Assembly (NCBI GenBank): GCA_019188255.1
Contig: JAETXT010000008.1
Span: 2,046,001-2,110,000, forward strand
Source of the DNA: Verticillium longisporum
Lineage: Eukaryota; Ascomycota; Sordariomycetes; Glomerellales; Plectosphaerellaceae
Length of the DNA stretch: 64,000 nt
Direction: 5' to 3'
The notes beneath the pieces are model-generated. The model ran no database searches. It was given only the letters and a program-made list of their open reading frames with translations, and had not been told where the DNA came from. The translations under genes and the position numbers were made by a program. Below are positions 53,828 through 64,000 of this stretch, in pieces. Within the stretch, counting starts at the first letter, position 1. Every line of letters begins with the position of its first letter.

Positions 53828-56800
53828 CTTGTGATTGCCCTCGTTGTACGGACGTGTTCTCTAGCAAAGCTACGCTCGGTATCGCTTTGAGACCATATTG
53901 CATCATAGCCTGAGATCGAGTGAGGGGCTCGGAAGCTTGAGGCCCATGTACATGATTCGCAGTGATCCGGGTGTCGCGGTTGAAGTTGAACAGAGGATGA
54001 GACAGGAGCTTGACTCTGCAATTGTGGTCTCTGTCCAAGATCTACATGATCGACAACGACGGCGTCGTGTTGGTGCTTTCCGGTAGCTGTCCTCTGCTGG
54101 TACGTTTGTTTGTGAGTTTTGAAGGTGAGTTGTCGATCACGTATTGACACGGCCGAATGGTGATCATACTTAACAAAACAAGCTACGCTTGAGCCAAACT
54201 CAGTTTCGAATGTATCCACTGAAATAATTATGGACATGGAGACAGGCTGTGGACATTACGTTCCTCGGGTACAATCGCTTTGCTGTTCGGATTGGCCGTA
54301 GAAGACGTTGATAATGGCACCCGCGGCAACCTAGTAGCTCGTCGTGAGGCGCTCGGGGTGCACCTCTCTAAGTGCAAGATATTCGGGCCGTCGCCCTATG
54401 ACGATATGGAGAGCTCGTCCCTGTCCAACAGCTGAGCTAACAAAAGTATGTCTTTGCTACATTTTAAGGGGTCTGAATGCCATGTGGCGCTGGACGGACT
54501 GCCTGACGATGCTGACGCTGTAATTAAATGTCCCTCAATTGCCGAATCTTTGGCAGAGACACTACCAATCTGACCAAGACCCTAGCTCTAGCGTTGAAAC
54601 TAACTATGAGATGTCGAACTCCGGATTTACGGCATTCGCGTCGGGGTCCCTTGGAAGGAGGTTAATGCAAGCCACAAAGTCAAGTCCCCCTTTAGTAATC
54701 ACCGAGATTCAGAGATCAGAAAGGTGAGCCTATGAGGTAATGACGAATGAAAATTGCACATGCTACCTAAGTGTGATCGGTAGTGTAGATTTTAGCGTGT
54801 GGAAAACCGATCTGGCATCACGCCGTTAAGCGTTGGACTCTGTGTCGAGCATACCACGTCAGGTTTATGCATGTGTTCCCTGTTTCCATCCTCCGAGCAC
54901 TTGCATCCGTCAACAACCGCTGGAGATAGCTGCATGATTCGGTGGCTTCTGAGCCAACTAAACGGGATCGTGGCGGTGTGAACGAGTGGTAGCCCGGGGG
55001 CTTCAACTCCCAGGACTGGCAGTCTGAATCATGCCGACGGGGCTTTTCAATGCTTGCATGGAAGAGACGAATCATGAAAGTGGAAACATCTTTCTTGTGG
55101 CGTCCTCATCATGACGAATAAGCCTGAAGCTTGAGGGCCCTCAGACTGCTTTGCTCTGGCTTACGCACCAGAAAGAGGCGATAGTGACAATGATTCCGCG
55201 CAAGCCCACAGAACTGCTTCGATCAACCAACCGCCTACCTAGCGTCGTGTGATGCGGGGAATTCAGTGAAGATTCATGGACCATTCCAACGACACAAGCA
55301 CAATAACCTATCTACCTTAGGTATTGAGGTGAGACCTCGTTATCCTCCCTCGTGCGATCCTCGTGAAAGCCACGCAAACAGACCACGCAAACAGTCATTC
55401 CCATCATCACACTACGTCTCCATAGAGGTCAAGTATGGGGCAGCAATAACAGACTAAAGGCACGGAATTGGTGGAAACAAAAATCCAGGCGATGTTCGCG
55501 CAGACGGGAACGGAGTCGAACCCGGCGCAGTGCACAGACCAGCTCTCCACACGCTTGTTCATTTAGACTCCAGGTACAGCGATCCTCGCGCTTCCAAAGT
55601 CCGGCTCTACGGCTGCTCGGCGAGCCGCAGCCAAATTCGGCGCGGGGCAAACTCAAGAAGTTGAGCTAGTCTTCGAGTTCACCTCAAACAAGCATGGCTC
55701 CCTCAGCGCTCATCCCAAACCACATTAGCCTGAGGAATGAGACGCCGGGAAGCTCCTGAACGTCCCATGACACTGCAAGCTACAGCTCCAGCCACGGAGC
55801 TTCGAACGAGCTCTTTGTCGGAGTCGGACTGGCTCCCGACGAAGTTTCTCTGAGATGCATGGTGAAAACCAAACGCTCGGGGTCTTGTACGCCCTGAAGC
55901 GACGTCACATATGTCTTGGCCTTGAATGGAGCAAAGCTGAAGAGGGGATCTGCAGAACAGCCTCACACTTGACGTAGGAGGGATTTGTCTGGCATCTCGC
56001 AACAGTAGTCGCAGTGAGGCAGTCTGGCAACGTATGGCAGCATTCCCTAGCGATTGGTCATCCATGTGACACCCGCAAACAGAAGATCACCATTTCTCCG
56101 TTCATTCCGCTGCAGAAAGGTTGAATGCTGTGGCCGTCAGATGGGGTGGCGCCGTATTGCCAGTGTTCCCAGACGCTGGGTTCCTGATGTTGTAGTGCCG
56201 GTGTACTTTAGATACTGCCTGAACAAATAAGCTTGCAACGAGCTCACTGAAGAATTACTAAAAGGCGTCATGACACCCTTTGGAGATCTTCACTTATCTG
56301 AGATAGTGTGAGTATACAGTGGCTCAGCGAAATATTCTCGTGGTCGATGCGCCACTGGTTCTCAGGGTCTCTGGATTCTGCTGCCCTTTTCACCACGTTC
56401 TGATGAGCTTCAGCTCACTCACTACGTTCCCTTTCTTCGGCAGTCAACCTTGTACGTCGGTTCCCGGGAGGATTCTCTGCCGACTGTGATTTCTGACCAG
56501 AATGAGTGATCGATGTTCATGAGAACGGGGGATGTTACGTCCCGAGGCAACTCGATAAGGAAAACTCCACAAATTCCGCTCAATCACCATTACGATCGGT
56601 ATATCAATGGACTTTTCATTTCATGGATTGTTTCGTGTTCTGTTCCTGAATATGCCTCGTTTGAATATGAGCCTGACTTGCCTCTTTTTCCGAGGGCGAT
56701 TAACTACTTGACGTATATACACTAAAAGCTCAAGAAATCATGGTAATTGGACATATTGCTTCCTCTGCCAATCGATCCTGTCCAGATCCTCCGTACCATG

Positions 56801-57409
56801 TTAAGATGCCACGATATTGCAGCGGCGCCGACCCTCGCCTGAACAAAACTCTGACACGTCAAACTGAGCAAGGTCACATCCCAGGCACAGCCCTGATGCA
56901 CCCAAAGATCGCCCGCCGATCCTCAGATCCACCGCGGAACAGCATCAGATAATTGCCCTTCTCGGCCGACGGAAGCTCTCGAAAGAGGTCATGAAACCTC
57001 ACCAACCAAGAATACGACTGCTTGCCCCGAGAAAAACCTGATCATTAGGTCGGGCGCTCCAAGACTCCGTGATCCTATGCCGGCAAAGATCACCTGCGGC
57101 ACGGGTACACGAGATTGACGAACGCCATGCCGGCAAGGCACCGGGCGGGACGTTCGGGACATCTTCATCTATACGAATCTCTATCCGCCAATTGCGGCGC
57201 GCTGGGGGTGCCGGACGAGACTCCGGCATCATGGGAGGCAGGCCGTGGAACCAACATAGTGCGGGTTGATATTGCATGGAAGCTCGATGGCAGGCTCTAC
57301 AAGCGATGCAGTGCGCCGTGAACAGAATGATTTCGCAGTCATCACTCTCGTTGGCATATATGTTCCAAGGGAACACTGTCTTGAAAACAGTCATGGTCTC
57401 ACGACGGGG

Positions 57410-57418
57410 TATTTAAAG
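57410..57418 (+). promoter_or_regulatory. TATA-like box of the LPMO gene
   Basis: TATTTAAAG lies about 85-90 bases before the LPMO start codon. Confidence 0.45.
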
Positions 57419-57500
57419 TCAACGTCCCAGATCACAGCTCAGATTCAAAACAGCGCCTTGCCGTCATCCCAAGTCCCCCAAGTGCTACAGCATCGTCAAA

Positions 57501-58400
57501 ATGCCCACGATGTCTTCTCTCAGCCGATTCCTCATCCCTGCTTTGTTGGTCCATTCCCCCCTCGCTGCAGCCCACAGCCGCGTCGCCAACATCATCATCA
57601 ACGGCACATCCTATGAAGGGTTCAACGCTAAACAACCCACCAACCCACCCGTACTCGTAGCCTGGAACACGACCGTCTCCGACGACGGCTGGGTCAACTA
57701 CGAGTCCTACGCCCACCCCGACATCATCTGCCACCGCGACGCCGTGCCGGCGCGCGGCCACGCGCCCGTCGAAGCCGGCTCCACGCTCTCGGTCCAGTGG
57801 CAGGGCTACCCCGAGTCGCACAAGGGGCCCGTACTGACGTATCTCGCGCCATGCCACGGGTTCTGCGAGGATGTCGACAAGACGGCGCTCGAATTCTTCC
57901 TCATCGGAGCGCGGGGCCTCGTCGACCCGGACGGCGTGGCAGGGCCGTACCCTAGCGCGCCGGGCATCTGGGCGAGCGACGAGTTCATCAAGAATAATTC
58001 GTCGTGGGTCGTCAAGATTCCCGAGACGGTGAGGCCAGGCCACTACGTGCTCCGCCAGGAGCTCGTGGCGCTGCACTATGCGCGGATCGACGGGGTTGGG
58101 ACGCAGCATTATCCGCAGTGCGTCAACCTCGAGATCATCGGGGAGGGGGACGAGGTGCCGGAGGGGACGCCGGCCGTGGAGCTCTATGGGAAAACCGATC
58201 CGGGTCTGGTGTACGATGTTTCAAAGGAGCCGCTGTCTGCTTACTTGATTCCGGGGCCGACGTTGTGGAGCGGAGCGGAGGACGAGGTCCAGCAGACGAT
58301 GCCAGTCATTACGGGCACTGCAGAGGCGATCCCGGGTGGCGAAGATGTTGCGCCAGGCCCTATCGCCAGGGCTGAGCCGACTGATGCGTGTGTGCAGTGA
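57501..58400 (+). CDS. AA9 lytic polysaccharide monooxygenase
   Basis: Secreted copper enzyme that oxidatively cleaves cellulose or related glucans. Single exon of 299 aa (296 if the second ATG at 57510 is used). The signal peptide ends LAAA just before His25, which becomes the N-terminal His1 of the copper brace. His87 (ARGHAPV) is the second brace ligand. His192, Gln202 and Tyr204 (QHY) give the usual HxnQxY motif. Cys77 and Cys207 can form the conserved disulfide. PGHYVLRQELVALH is the typical strand pair. The C-terminus is a Pro/Gly/Glu-rich tail of about 70 residues with no cellulose-binding module. No intron, which is not rare for AA9. A TATA-like box lies upstream. Confidence 0.93.
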   Translation: MPTMSSLSRFLIPALLVHSPLAAAHSRVANIIINGTSYEGFNAKQPTNPPVLVAWNTTVSDDGWVNYESYAHPDIICHRDAVPARGHAPVEAGSTLSVQWQGYPESHKGPVLTYLAPCHGFCEDVDKTALEFFLIGARGLVDPDGVAGPYPSAPGIWASDEFIKNNSSWVVKIPETVRPGHYVLRQELVALHYARIDGVGTQHYPQCVNLEIIGEGDEVPEGTPAVELYGKTDPGLVYDVSKEPLSAYLIPGPTLWSGAEDEVQQTMPVITGTAEAIPGGEDVAPGPIARAEPTDACVQ

Positions 58401-59038
58401 CATGGGTGGCGTGCTCATGATTATCTGGCAAATTGATCTAGGCAGCCTTATCGATCATCTCACCAATTCAACATACCCCCTGAGTGTTGATTGTGGTGAT
58501 TGCAATGTGAAGAGGTGGCTGCACAGCAATTTACGCATCTCAGTTATGACCGTCGAAACATGACTTCAACGTGCAATTGCCTTCTTGAACCTTTGAAACT
58601 AGACCCCGCACTCCCACTTATCAGGATAGTATCTAGAATCGATTGTTATATCGCCGTTGTTAAGCCTAGCATTCTACCAGCAACAATATAATGAAAGCAT
58701 GGAAAGCCTCTGGATGCCCGCTGTGTAACGGCCGATCTTACCGCCATCAAGCTTAGCCCCCTGACCACAGCTCGACGTCACCACCCACCGAAACTCCACG
58801 ACAAGGGCGTGAACGACGAGGCAATCATGTACACCCTGTGAATGCCAAGTGTGACCGTTGCCTGCCCGCTTACTATTCAAAAGCGACGCTGCTTTGAAAT
58901 CGAAACAAACATCAAAGGGCGGGATTGACGAGCTCGTCATACCGCACCAATATCCACCGCGGGACTATATCTCAAACACCCTACTCCCGCTGACATGGTA
59001 CTGATACCTCATCTGCACAACCTCACAAGCACACCATC
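58401..59038. other. Gap between LPMO and epoxide hydrolase
   Basis: No gene is seen; 3' flank of the LPMO and promoter of the hydrolase. Confidence 0.4.
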
Positions 59039-60393
59039 ATGGATGCACCCATAGTTCCTTACAAGATCAATGTCCCGGACGCCAAGATCGAGGCCCTCAA
59101 AGCAAAGCTCGACCAGACCACATACCCAGACCCAGCGCCCGTCCTCGACTGGGAATACGGCGCCCCCCGCGCTGCCACAACGCGGCTGGCCAAATACTGG
59201 CGCGACGGTTTCGACTGGCGCGCCCAAGAGGCCGAGCTGAATAAAGTGCCGCATTTCAAGACGGACGTGGCTGTCGACGGCTTTGGCGACATTGGCGTGC
59301 ATTTTGTGCATCAGGAGAGTCAAGCCGAGGATGCGATCCCCCTGCTTTTCTGCCACGGCTGTGAGTTTCTGTCCACCAACCAACCATGCTCGTCGTCTGG
59401 ATTGAGAGGTGCCTTGAATCTGACTACCCCACAGGGCCCGGCAGCTTTATCGAGGTGGTCAAAATCCTGCCTCTGTTGACGAGCGCCGACGCCGATGTTC
59501 CTTTCCACGTTGTCGCGCCGTCGTTGCCGAACTTTGGATTCTCCGACGGCGTGGGCAAGCCGGGGTTCGGGCTCGCGCAGTACGCGGAAGCTATCCACAA
59601 AATCATGCTGAAGCTCGGCTACGACAGATACGGTCAGTTTCACCTTCGAGATGGTGGAATTATAGCAGCGAGGACAGTTACTAACAGCCCAGCAGTGACG
59701 CAAGGCGGCGATTGGGGGTTCGGCATCACGCGCATGGTGGGCAGGCAGTATCCCGAGCACTGTCTCGCGTCGCATCTCAACCACGTCTATTGCAAGCCGC
59801 CCGAGTTGCTGAAGAACCCGCTTCTCTACCTCCAGAGCAAGCTGCCGAGTTCGGCTTTGGACCTCGAGCGCAAGGCTAGGACGGACTGGTTCTTCGAAGA
59901 GGGCTCGGCGTATAACAGGATGCACTCTACGCGGCCGTCAACGTTGGGGTTCGCGCTGGCCGATTCGCCGGTCAGTCTCTTGGCATGGATCTACGAAAAA
60001 CTGGTCGAATGGACGGACGGGTACGACTGGAGCGACGATGAGGTGTTGACGTGGGTCGGATTGTACTGGTTTTCGACGGCAGGGCCGGACGCCAGCACGC
60101 GGATCTACAAGGAGGCACAGGGACGACAGGTGAAGAACAAGGAGGCGCATCTCGAATACATGCCGGGGGTTAAGCTGGGGATGAGCATGTTTCCCAAGGA
60201 CCTGATGCTGTTTCCGAGGTCGTGGCAGCGAACACTAGGGCCGGTCGTATTTGAACGGTGGCATGCCGAAGGCGGGCACTTTGCGGCATGGGAGAGGCCT
60301 GAGCTGCTCGTTGAAGATATTACGACCATGTTTGGCGAGGGGGGCGGAGCGAGTGACGTGGCGCGGAAGATCGTGAAGGAAAGGAGGACATAG
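59039..60393 (+). CDS. Epoxide hydrolase (EHN domain plus alpha/beta hydrolase)
   Basis: Opens epoxides to diols. Three exons (59039-59360, 59435-59632, 59696-60393) join in phase to 405 aa. The N-terminal EHN domain spans about residues 1-105 (YKINVPDAKIEALKAKLDQ, YWRDGFDWRAQEAELN). The oxyanion motif HGWPGSF is restored only after splicing intron 1, which supports the model. The nucleophile is the Asp in QGGDWG. The base is the His in GGHFAAWERPE near the C-terminus. Cap-domain tyrosines are seen in EEGSAYNRMHSTRP and WVGLYWF. No signal peptide, so it is probably cytosolic or microsomal. The natural substrate is unknown; relatives take part in detoxification or secondary metabolism. Confidence 0.92.
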
Positions 60394-62560
60394 AATCGAT
60401 GTTTAATCCGCGGCGCCCCGGTCCATACGAGGGCTGCGCATGACGGGCGTAGGGAGGGAGCTCCTTGTGCCGGCCAAACGAATGCAATGGACCATATCGA
60501 CCGTGCCCGTTGCAGAAGAGTCAGGCCCCGGCCCGGCAGTCAAGCACCAGATCTGCGATACAAGGCTGTGTGCATCTGGGTCCCGTGGAGATCATATGGC
60601 AGACCCTCCCAGAATACCCAATATACTGGATCCTATCTTTCTCGATGGAGCCGCACCGGGTCTTGCTGAAACGCAAACGACTCTCGTATCTTGTACATCG
60701 TCATGTGGCCTCACGGTCGAGTCAGAAGCCTATGCCAAGCCGCCAGGATGAAGCTGCATCACCGGCTCCCCTGGCCAAGCGCAAACAAGACCCAGCATGG
60801 CATGGATGATCAGCGATATCTGCACCACCGAAACAGGCAAGTTTGGAGGGCAAACAGCCGCCTAAGCATGCATAGCTAAACGCTGTGAATTTTGGGGCGT
60901 TCACAAGAGCAAACACATCCGTTCGCCTCTCTGTCTGACATGTGCCCACGCCAAGGGCCGCCTCTAAAGGGGGGTCCAGTGGTTCCGATCAAGCGGTGAC
61001 AAATCCGACAGCTTGGCGAGGCTAGATATGAGACGGGCTTTTTCACGAGTTTTGCCTGTGAGCGTCGTCTCGCAATCTTTGCTCCCCTCTCGTTATGCGC
61101 CGAGGACTTGGCTCAGGGCACACCAAGGCGTTGGCGTCATTTCGGGCGGCTCCTCAAGCAGGCGGCTTGGAAACTACGCAGAGCGGCGTGACACGGCGCG
61201 CCCGTCGTGCCGACGGACACGACGGGATGGCCTGTCAGGCTGGGCGGCGGCGCGGCGTTTGAGGTTGGTAGTGCATGACGAGGAGGGGTTTGTAGCCGAT
61301 GGATGGGTGAGCAGGCGGCGGTATTGCATGGAGTCTGTTGGTGAAGGATGATCGAAGCCGAGCAAGCCAGGGAGGGACAGAACAATGTGTTGGGGTTACA
61401 CAGTCCACAGGGGCGTACGTATGTCTTGGGTCGTTCCGTCCATGCAGCATTCCTTTTGGGTTGGCGCTGAAAAGTCATTCCTCCGACAATGCCCAGGGGA
61501 GCAAGGGGTCGGTCTCGGCAGCGACGCATGCGATGGTTGTCGTTTGCTAGCATGACCAGTGTGTAACGGCCGTGTAGCTTGGAGAGTGGAAGGACTGATC
61601 AGATGAGGCTTGGGCTGGACCCGGATCGACAGTCTCGGCACTCGGGATGGTAGTTGCAATGCCGAAAGATGCTTCAATGAGACGCTGAGGGCACGAGCAC
61701 AGACATCGGTAGCCAGTGGAAGAGCGTGGTGGGAATCGTCGAATGGTCCATCGAAAATGGAGTCCTGCACCAAGTCTTGAATGCAGAGTTGCTGATCTTT
61801 GGCAATGTAGATAGACGGATGGATGGATGATGGAATTGGATGGAGGCCAGGGCAGAGGAGGGCAGGTGGAGGAGAGGAGGAAGTGTGGAGAGAGCCGTGA
61901 AATTGGGTTGCCCTGGTGTGCTGGGTTTGCCTTGGCGGCCCTGTCGGCGCCCCTCTTGGCGAGGCCAGGGCATGGTTTGTCCCACAGGGCATCTTCCAGG
62001 GGACCACCGCCAAGCAACAAGCCCTGTAAACCTTCCTCCCACAGCGCCTCTGATCACTGTGCCCGGGCCACTAGGCGGTCATTGAGGTGCGCCCAGAGGC
62101 AGAGGAAGAACCCCCTCCTGACGGGCGTGGGAAGGTTTCTGGCGGGCTGTGCTGCCTGGGCATCTTGGGGCTTCCTCGGCTGCGTCATCCAGATGCTGGC
62201 CAAGTCGACTGCCCAGCACTTGAGTTGAACCGCCCAAGACCTCAAGAACCAAGCAACGCCGCTCGTGCTCGTCCTGGGCTTGTCGTCGGCGTTTTCTCTT
62301 TCTCCCCCCTTCCTCATCGTATTCATCATCTCGACCGTCCCGGAGCATCAACGCCGGATAGATGGATTCAACATATCCTTCGACCCGCCCGCCGTGTGCA
62401 TCAGAGCCTGGAGCACCACACCTCTGACCGACGTCCCTGACGATACGAAACGATACCTACCTTACCTAGGCATCCGAGATAGCGACTCACCAGACCTGCC
62501 ATCCGCCCTGTCCCGACGCAAAAAGCCCCCCCACCAGAGAATCGGGCGAATTGAGAGGCC
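60394..62560. other. 2.2 kb gap
   Basis: No gene is supported. The right 600 bases are C-rich and may be promoter and long leader of the MARVEL-like gene. Confidence 0.4.
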
Positions 62561-63350
62561 ATGCCGCGCCACACCCACATCCCTAATAACTATGGCCCCG
62601 GCGGCACCCACGCCCATCCGTACCATCACCCACCGCCCGCCTTCCAGTATCATCCGCCGCAACACTACTACGTGCCGCCCGAGGACCCGGCACAGAAGAA
62701 GAGGAGGAAATGTATTTACATGTTTTACGGACTGCGGCAGGCGGCGCTCATCGTGCCGCTCGTGCTCATCCTGCTCAACGTCAACATCTACGTCTCGCGC
62801 CGCGGGCGGTACTTGAACGGCTCGACAAGTCCCGCTGATCCCGTATACTATTCCATGTGGTTGACGGCTCCTCTGGTATGTTGCAATGCGAACGGCATTG
62901 GTGTCCAGACATGGAGTGTATCCATCAACTGCTGACATGCCCATGTAGTCGGGGGTCATCTTCTTGTGGGCCATCATGGCACTGATCCAGATGTGCGGCA
63001 GCCGATCACCGGACAGGCCGAGCGTACCCTATTCAGTCCAATTCGGCGTTGAGCTGCTGTTTGCTCTGGGGGCGCTTGTCTGCTTTATCCTCACGGTAGT
63101 CAACATGGCAGACAAGCAGAACAGCGGCACGTATGAATACCCGTACCTGCGATACGAGATTCCGCTGGCTGGTCTGCTCGGCTTCCTCATGTAAGTCGAA
63201 GCAGCCCACGTCGCTGTTGGGCGTCACTAATTCGACGTCAGGATTATTCAGGTCGGACTCGTCGCGCGGGCGTACTATGAGATCAGCATCGACAGGACAC
63301 AAAGAGACGGGCAAAGTCCCGCGCATCACGGGGCCATGACCCAGGTGTGA
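62561..63350 (+). CDS. Four-TM MARVEL-like membrane protein
   Basis: Exons 62561-62875, 62949-63190 and 63242-63350 join in phase to 221 aa. A His/Pro/Tyr-rich N-terminus of about 50 residues ends in a basic KKRRK. Four hydrophobic spans follow: LRQAALIVPLVLILLNVNIYV, SMWLTAPLSGVIFLWAIMAL, FGVELLFALGALVCFILTVV and IPLAGLLGFLMIIQVGLVAR. The four-span layout with short loops resembles the MARVEL/SUR7-like group of plasma-membrane organisers, but no diagnostic motif settles it. The cytosolic tail is short. Confidence 0.78.
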
Positions 63351-64000
63351 AGCACACGCCTGATTGTTGCATCGGGAGCAAACAGCGAAGCGTGGGGGTA
63401 CGCTCCCGGGACGTTGATGTATGACTATGTATGAATATGGGAGCTCGGTCACAGTGACTCTGAGCAAAGGACGTAGGGTTTGGATTTCTTTTTTTTTTTT
63501 TGGACAAGGGAAAGCGACATACAAGATACCCCCTGATGGATAGTAGCATCTCTCCTGATGATAGTCTATGGGTCGTCAATTGACGAACAAACTAGTCGAA
63601 TTTGACTGAGCAAGGCAATGCAACGTTCGATACTATCCGGAGTTGGTACGGTATCTGAATCGCCCATCGTCCGTGTTTCTAGAGAAGGTGGTAGGATCCG
63701 ATGACGCAGGGGTGGAAATGTCCCAGCGCCAGATGCACCAAAAAGAAAATGGTAGGGAAGCTGGCTTTCAGGTAAAAAGGTCATGGCCATCTGCATGACC
63801 CATGCGACCGATGGCAGCAGGAAGCCGGGGCAATGCAATAGGGATTTTGTTTCCTGAATGAGACCCTGGACCAGACCAGTGACAGAAGTAAAAGCAAGGG
63901 AGGCGAGACGCTTCATCAAATAGCAACCAAGTTTTTTAGGTACAAGGAGCAGGCAAGCAAGATGAGGGAAGTCGCGACTGACGCGCGAGCACGGACCCGA
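63351..64000. other. Right end of the window
   Basis: 3' flank of the four-TM gene. It contains a T run near 63489-63500. A 117-codon minus-strand frame (63566-63919) has no recognisable features and may be chance or part of a gene beyond the edge. Confidence 0.4.

Larger units (their letters stand above)
53678..57500. other. 3.8 kb gene-poor region
   Basis: No protein gene is supported on either strand. Two stretches on the minus strand resemble decayed tRNA halves: a box-A-like TAGCTCAGCTG near 54430 and a box-B-like GGGTTCGACTCC near 55515. Neither folds into a full cloverleaf. The left edge holds the promoter of the repeat-peptide gene, the right edge that of the LPMO. Confidence 0.45.

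Noticed and set aside
54385..54435. tRNA-like 5' half on the minus strand (TAGCTCAGCTG)
   Set aside because: No T arm follows and the anticodon loop would be too large.
55500..55550. tRNA-like T arm on the minus strand (GGGTTCGACTCC)
   Set aside because: Only two or three T-stem pairs form and no box A lies at the right distance.
52958..58400. Fungal RiPP (dikaritin) cluster around the repeat-peptide gene
   Set aside because: No DUF3328/UstYa, tyrosinase or methyltransferase gene lies in the window on either side, and the repeat lacks aromatic residues.
63566..63919. 117-codon minus-strand frame near the right edge
   Set aside because: No domain, no clear start context or splice sites; cannot be supported without sequence beyond the window.

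Overview
The window looks like a chromosomal segment of a filamentous ascomycete (Pezizomycotina, probably Sordariomycetes). The grounds are short GT-AG introns of about 40-110 nt, three Zn(II)2Cys6 regulators, a NACHT-ankyrin NLR-like protein, an AA9 lytic polysaccharide monooxygenase, and G/C-rich third codon positions. The rank is an inference from gene families and gene structure, not from any comparison. About 22 protein genes, one tRNA and two small transposon-derived insertions can be supported.

0.5-14.6 kb is mostly housekeeping. It holds an NLR-like STAND protein (517-5563, +), tRNA-Lys(CTT) (-), an ESCO-type zinc-finger protein (-), the V-ATPase assembly factor Vma12 (-) divergent from mitochondrial polyprenyl diphosphate synthase Coq1 (+), a repeat-containing 2.3 kb gap, and allantoinase (+).

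14.7-22.4 kb holds a possible glucoside-utilisation module. An intracellular GH3 beta-glucosidase (-) and an MFS sugar transporter (+) diverge from one 642 bp promoter region, followed by a Zn2Cys6 regulator. A 479 bp hAT-like MITE with an exact 8 bp target duplication sits one base from that regulator's start codon. A 182 bp solo-LTR-like element lies just after its end.

22.8-39.9 kb holds proline dehydrogenase (-), a membrane-anchored TAP-like alpha/beta hydrolase (+), biotin synthase (-), an ornithine cyclodeaminase/mu-crystallin family enzyme (+), a seven-exon Zn2Cys6 regulator (-), and two multi-exon genes that I do not recognise (-).

41.3-52.4 kb holds a Zn2Cys6 regulator (+), a 2-oxoglutarate/Fe(II) oxygenase (-), an NCS1 nucleobase-type permease (+), a tiny Cys-rich protein (-), a SnoaL-like protein (-) and a D-2-hydroxyacid dehydrogenase (+). 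Four of these six carry a single-base frameshift, three near short G or C runs and one in a CG-alternating tract. That looks more like assembly error than decay.

52.9-64 kb is gene-poor. It holds a secreted precursor of five 40-residue repeats separated by Lys-Lys-Arg sites (a kexin-processed peptide gene, the most unusual locus here), an AA9 LPMO, an epoxide hydrolase and a four-TM MARVEL-like protein.
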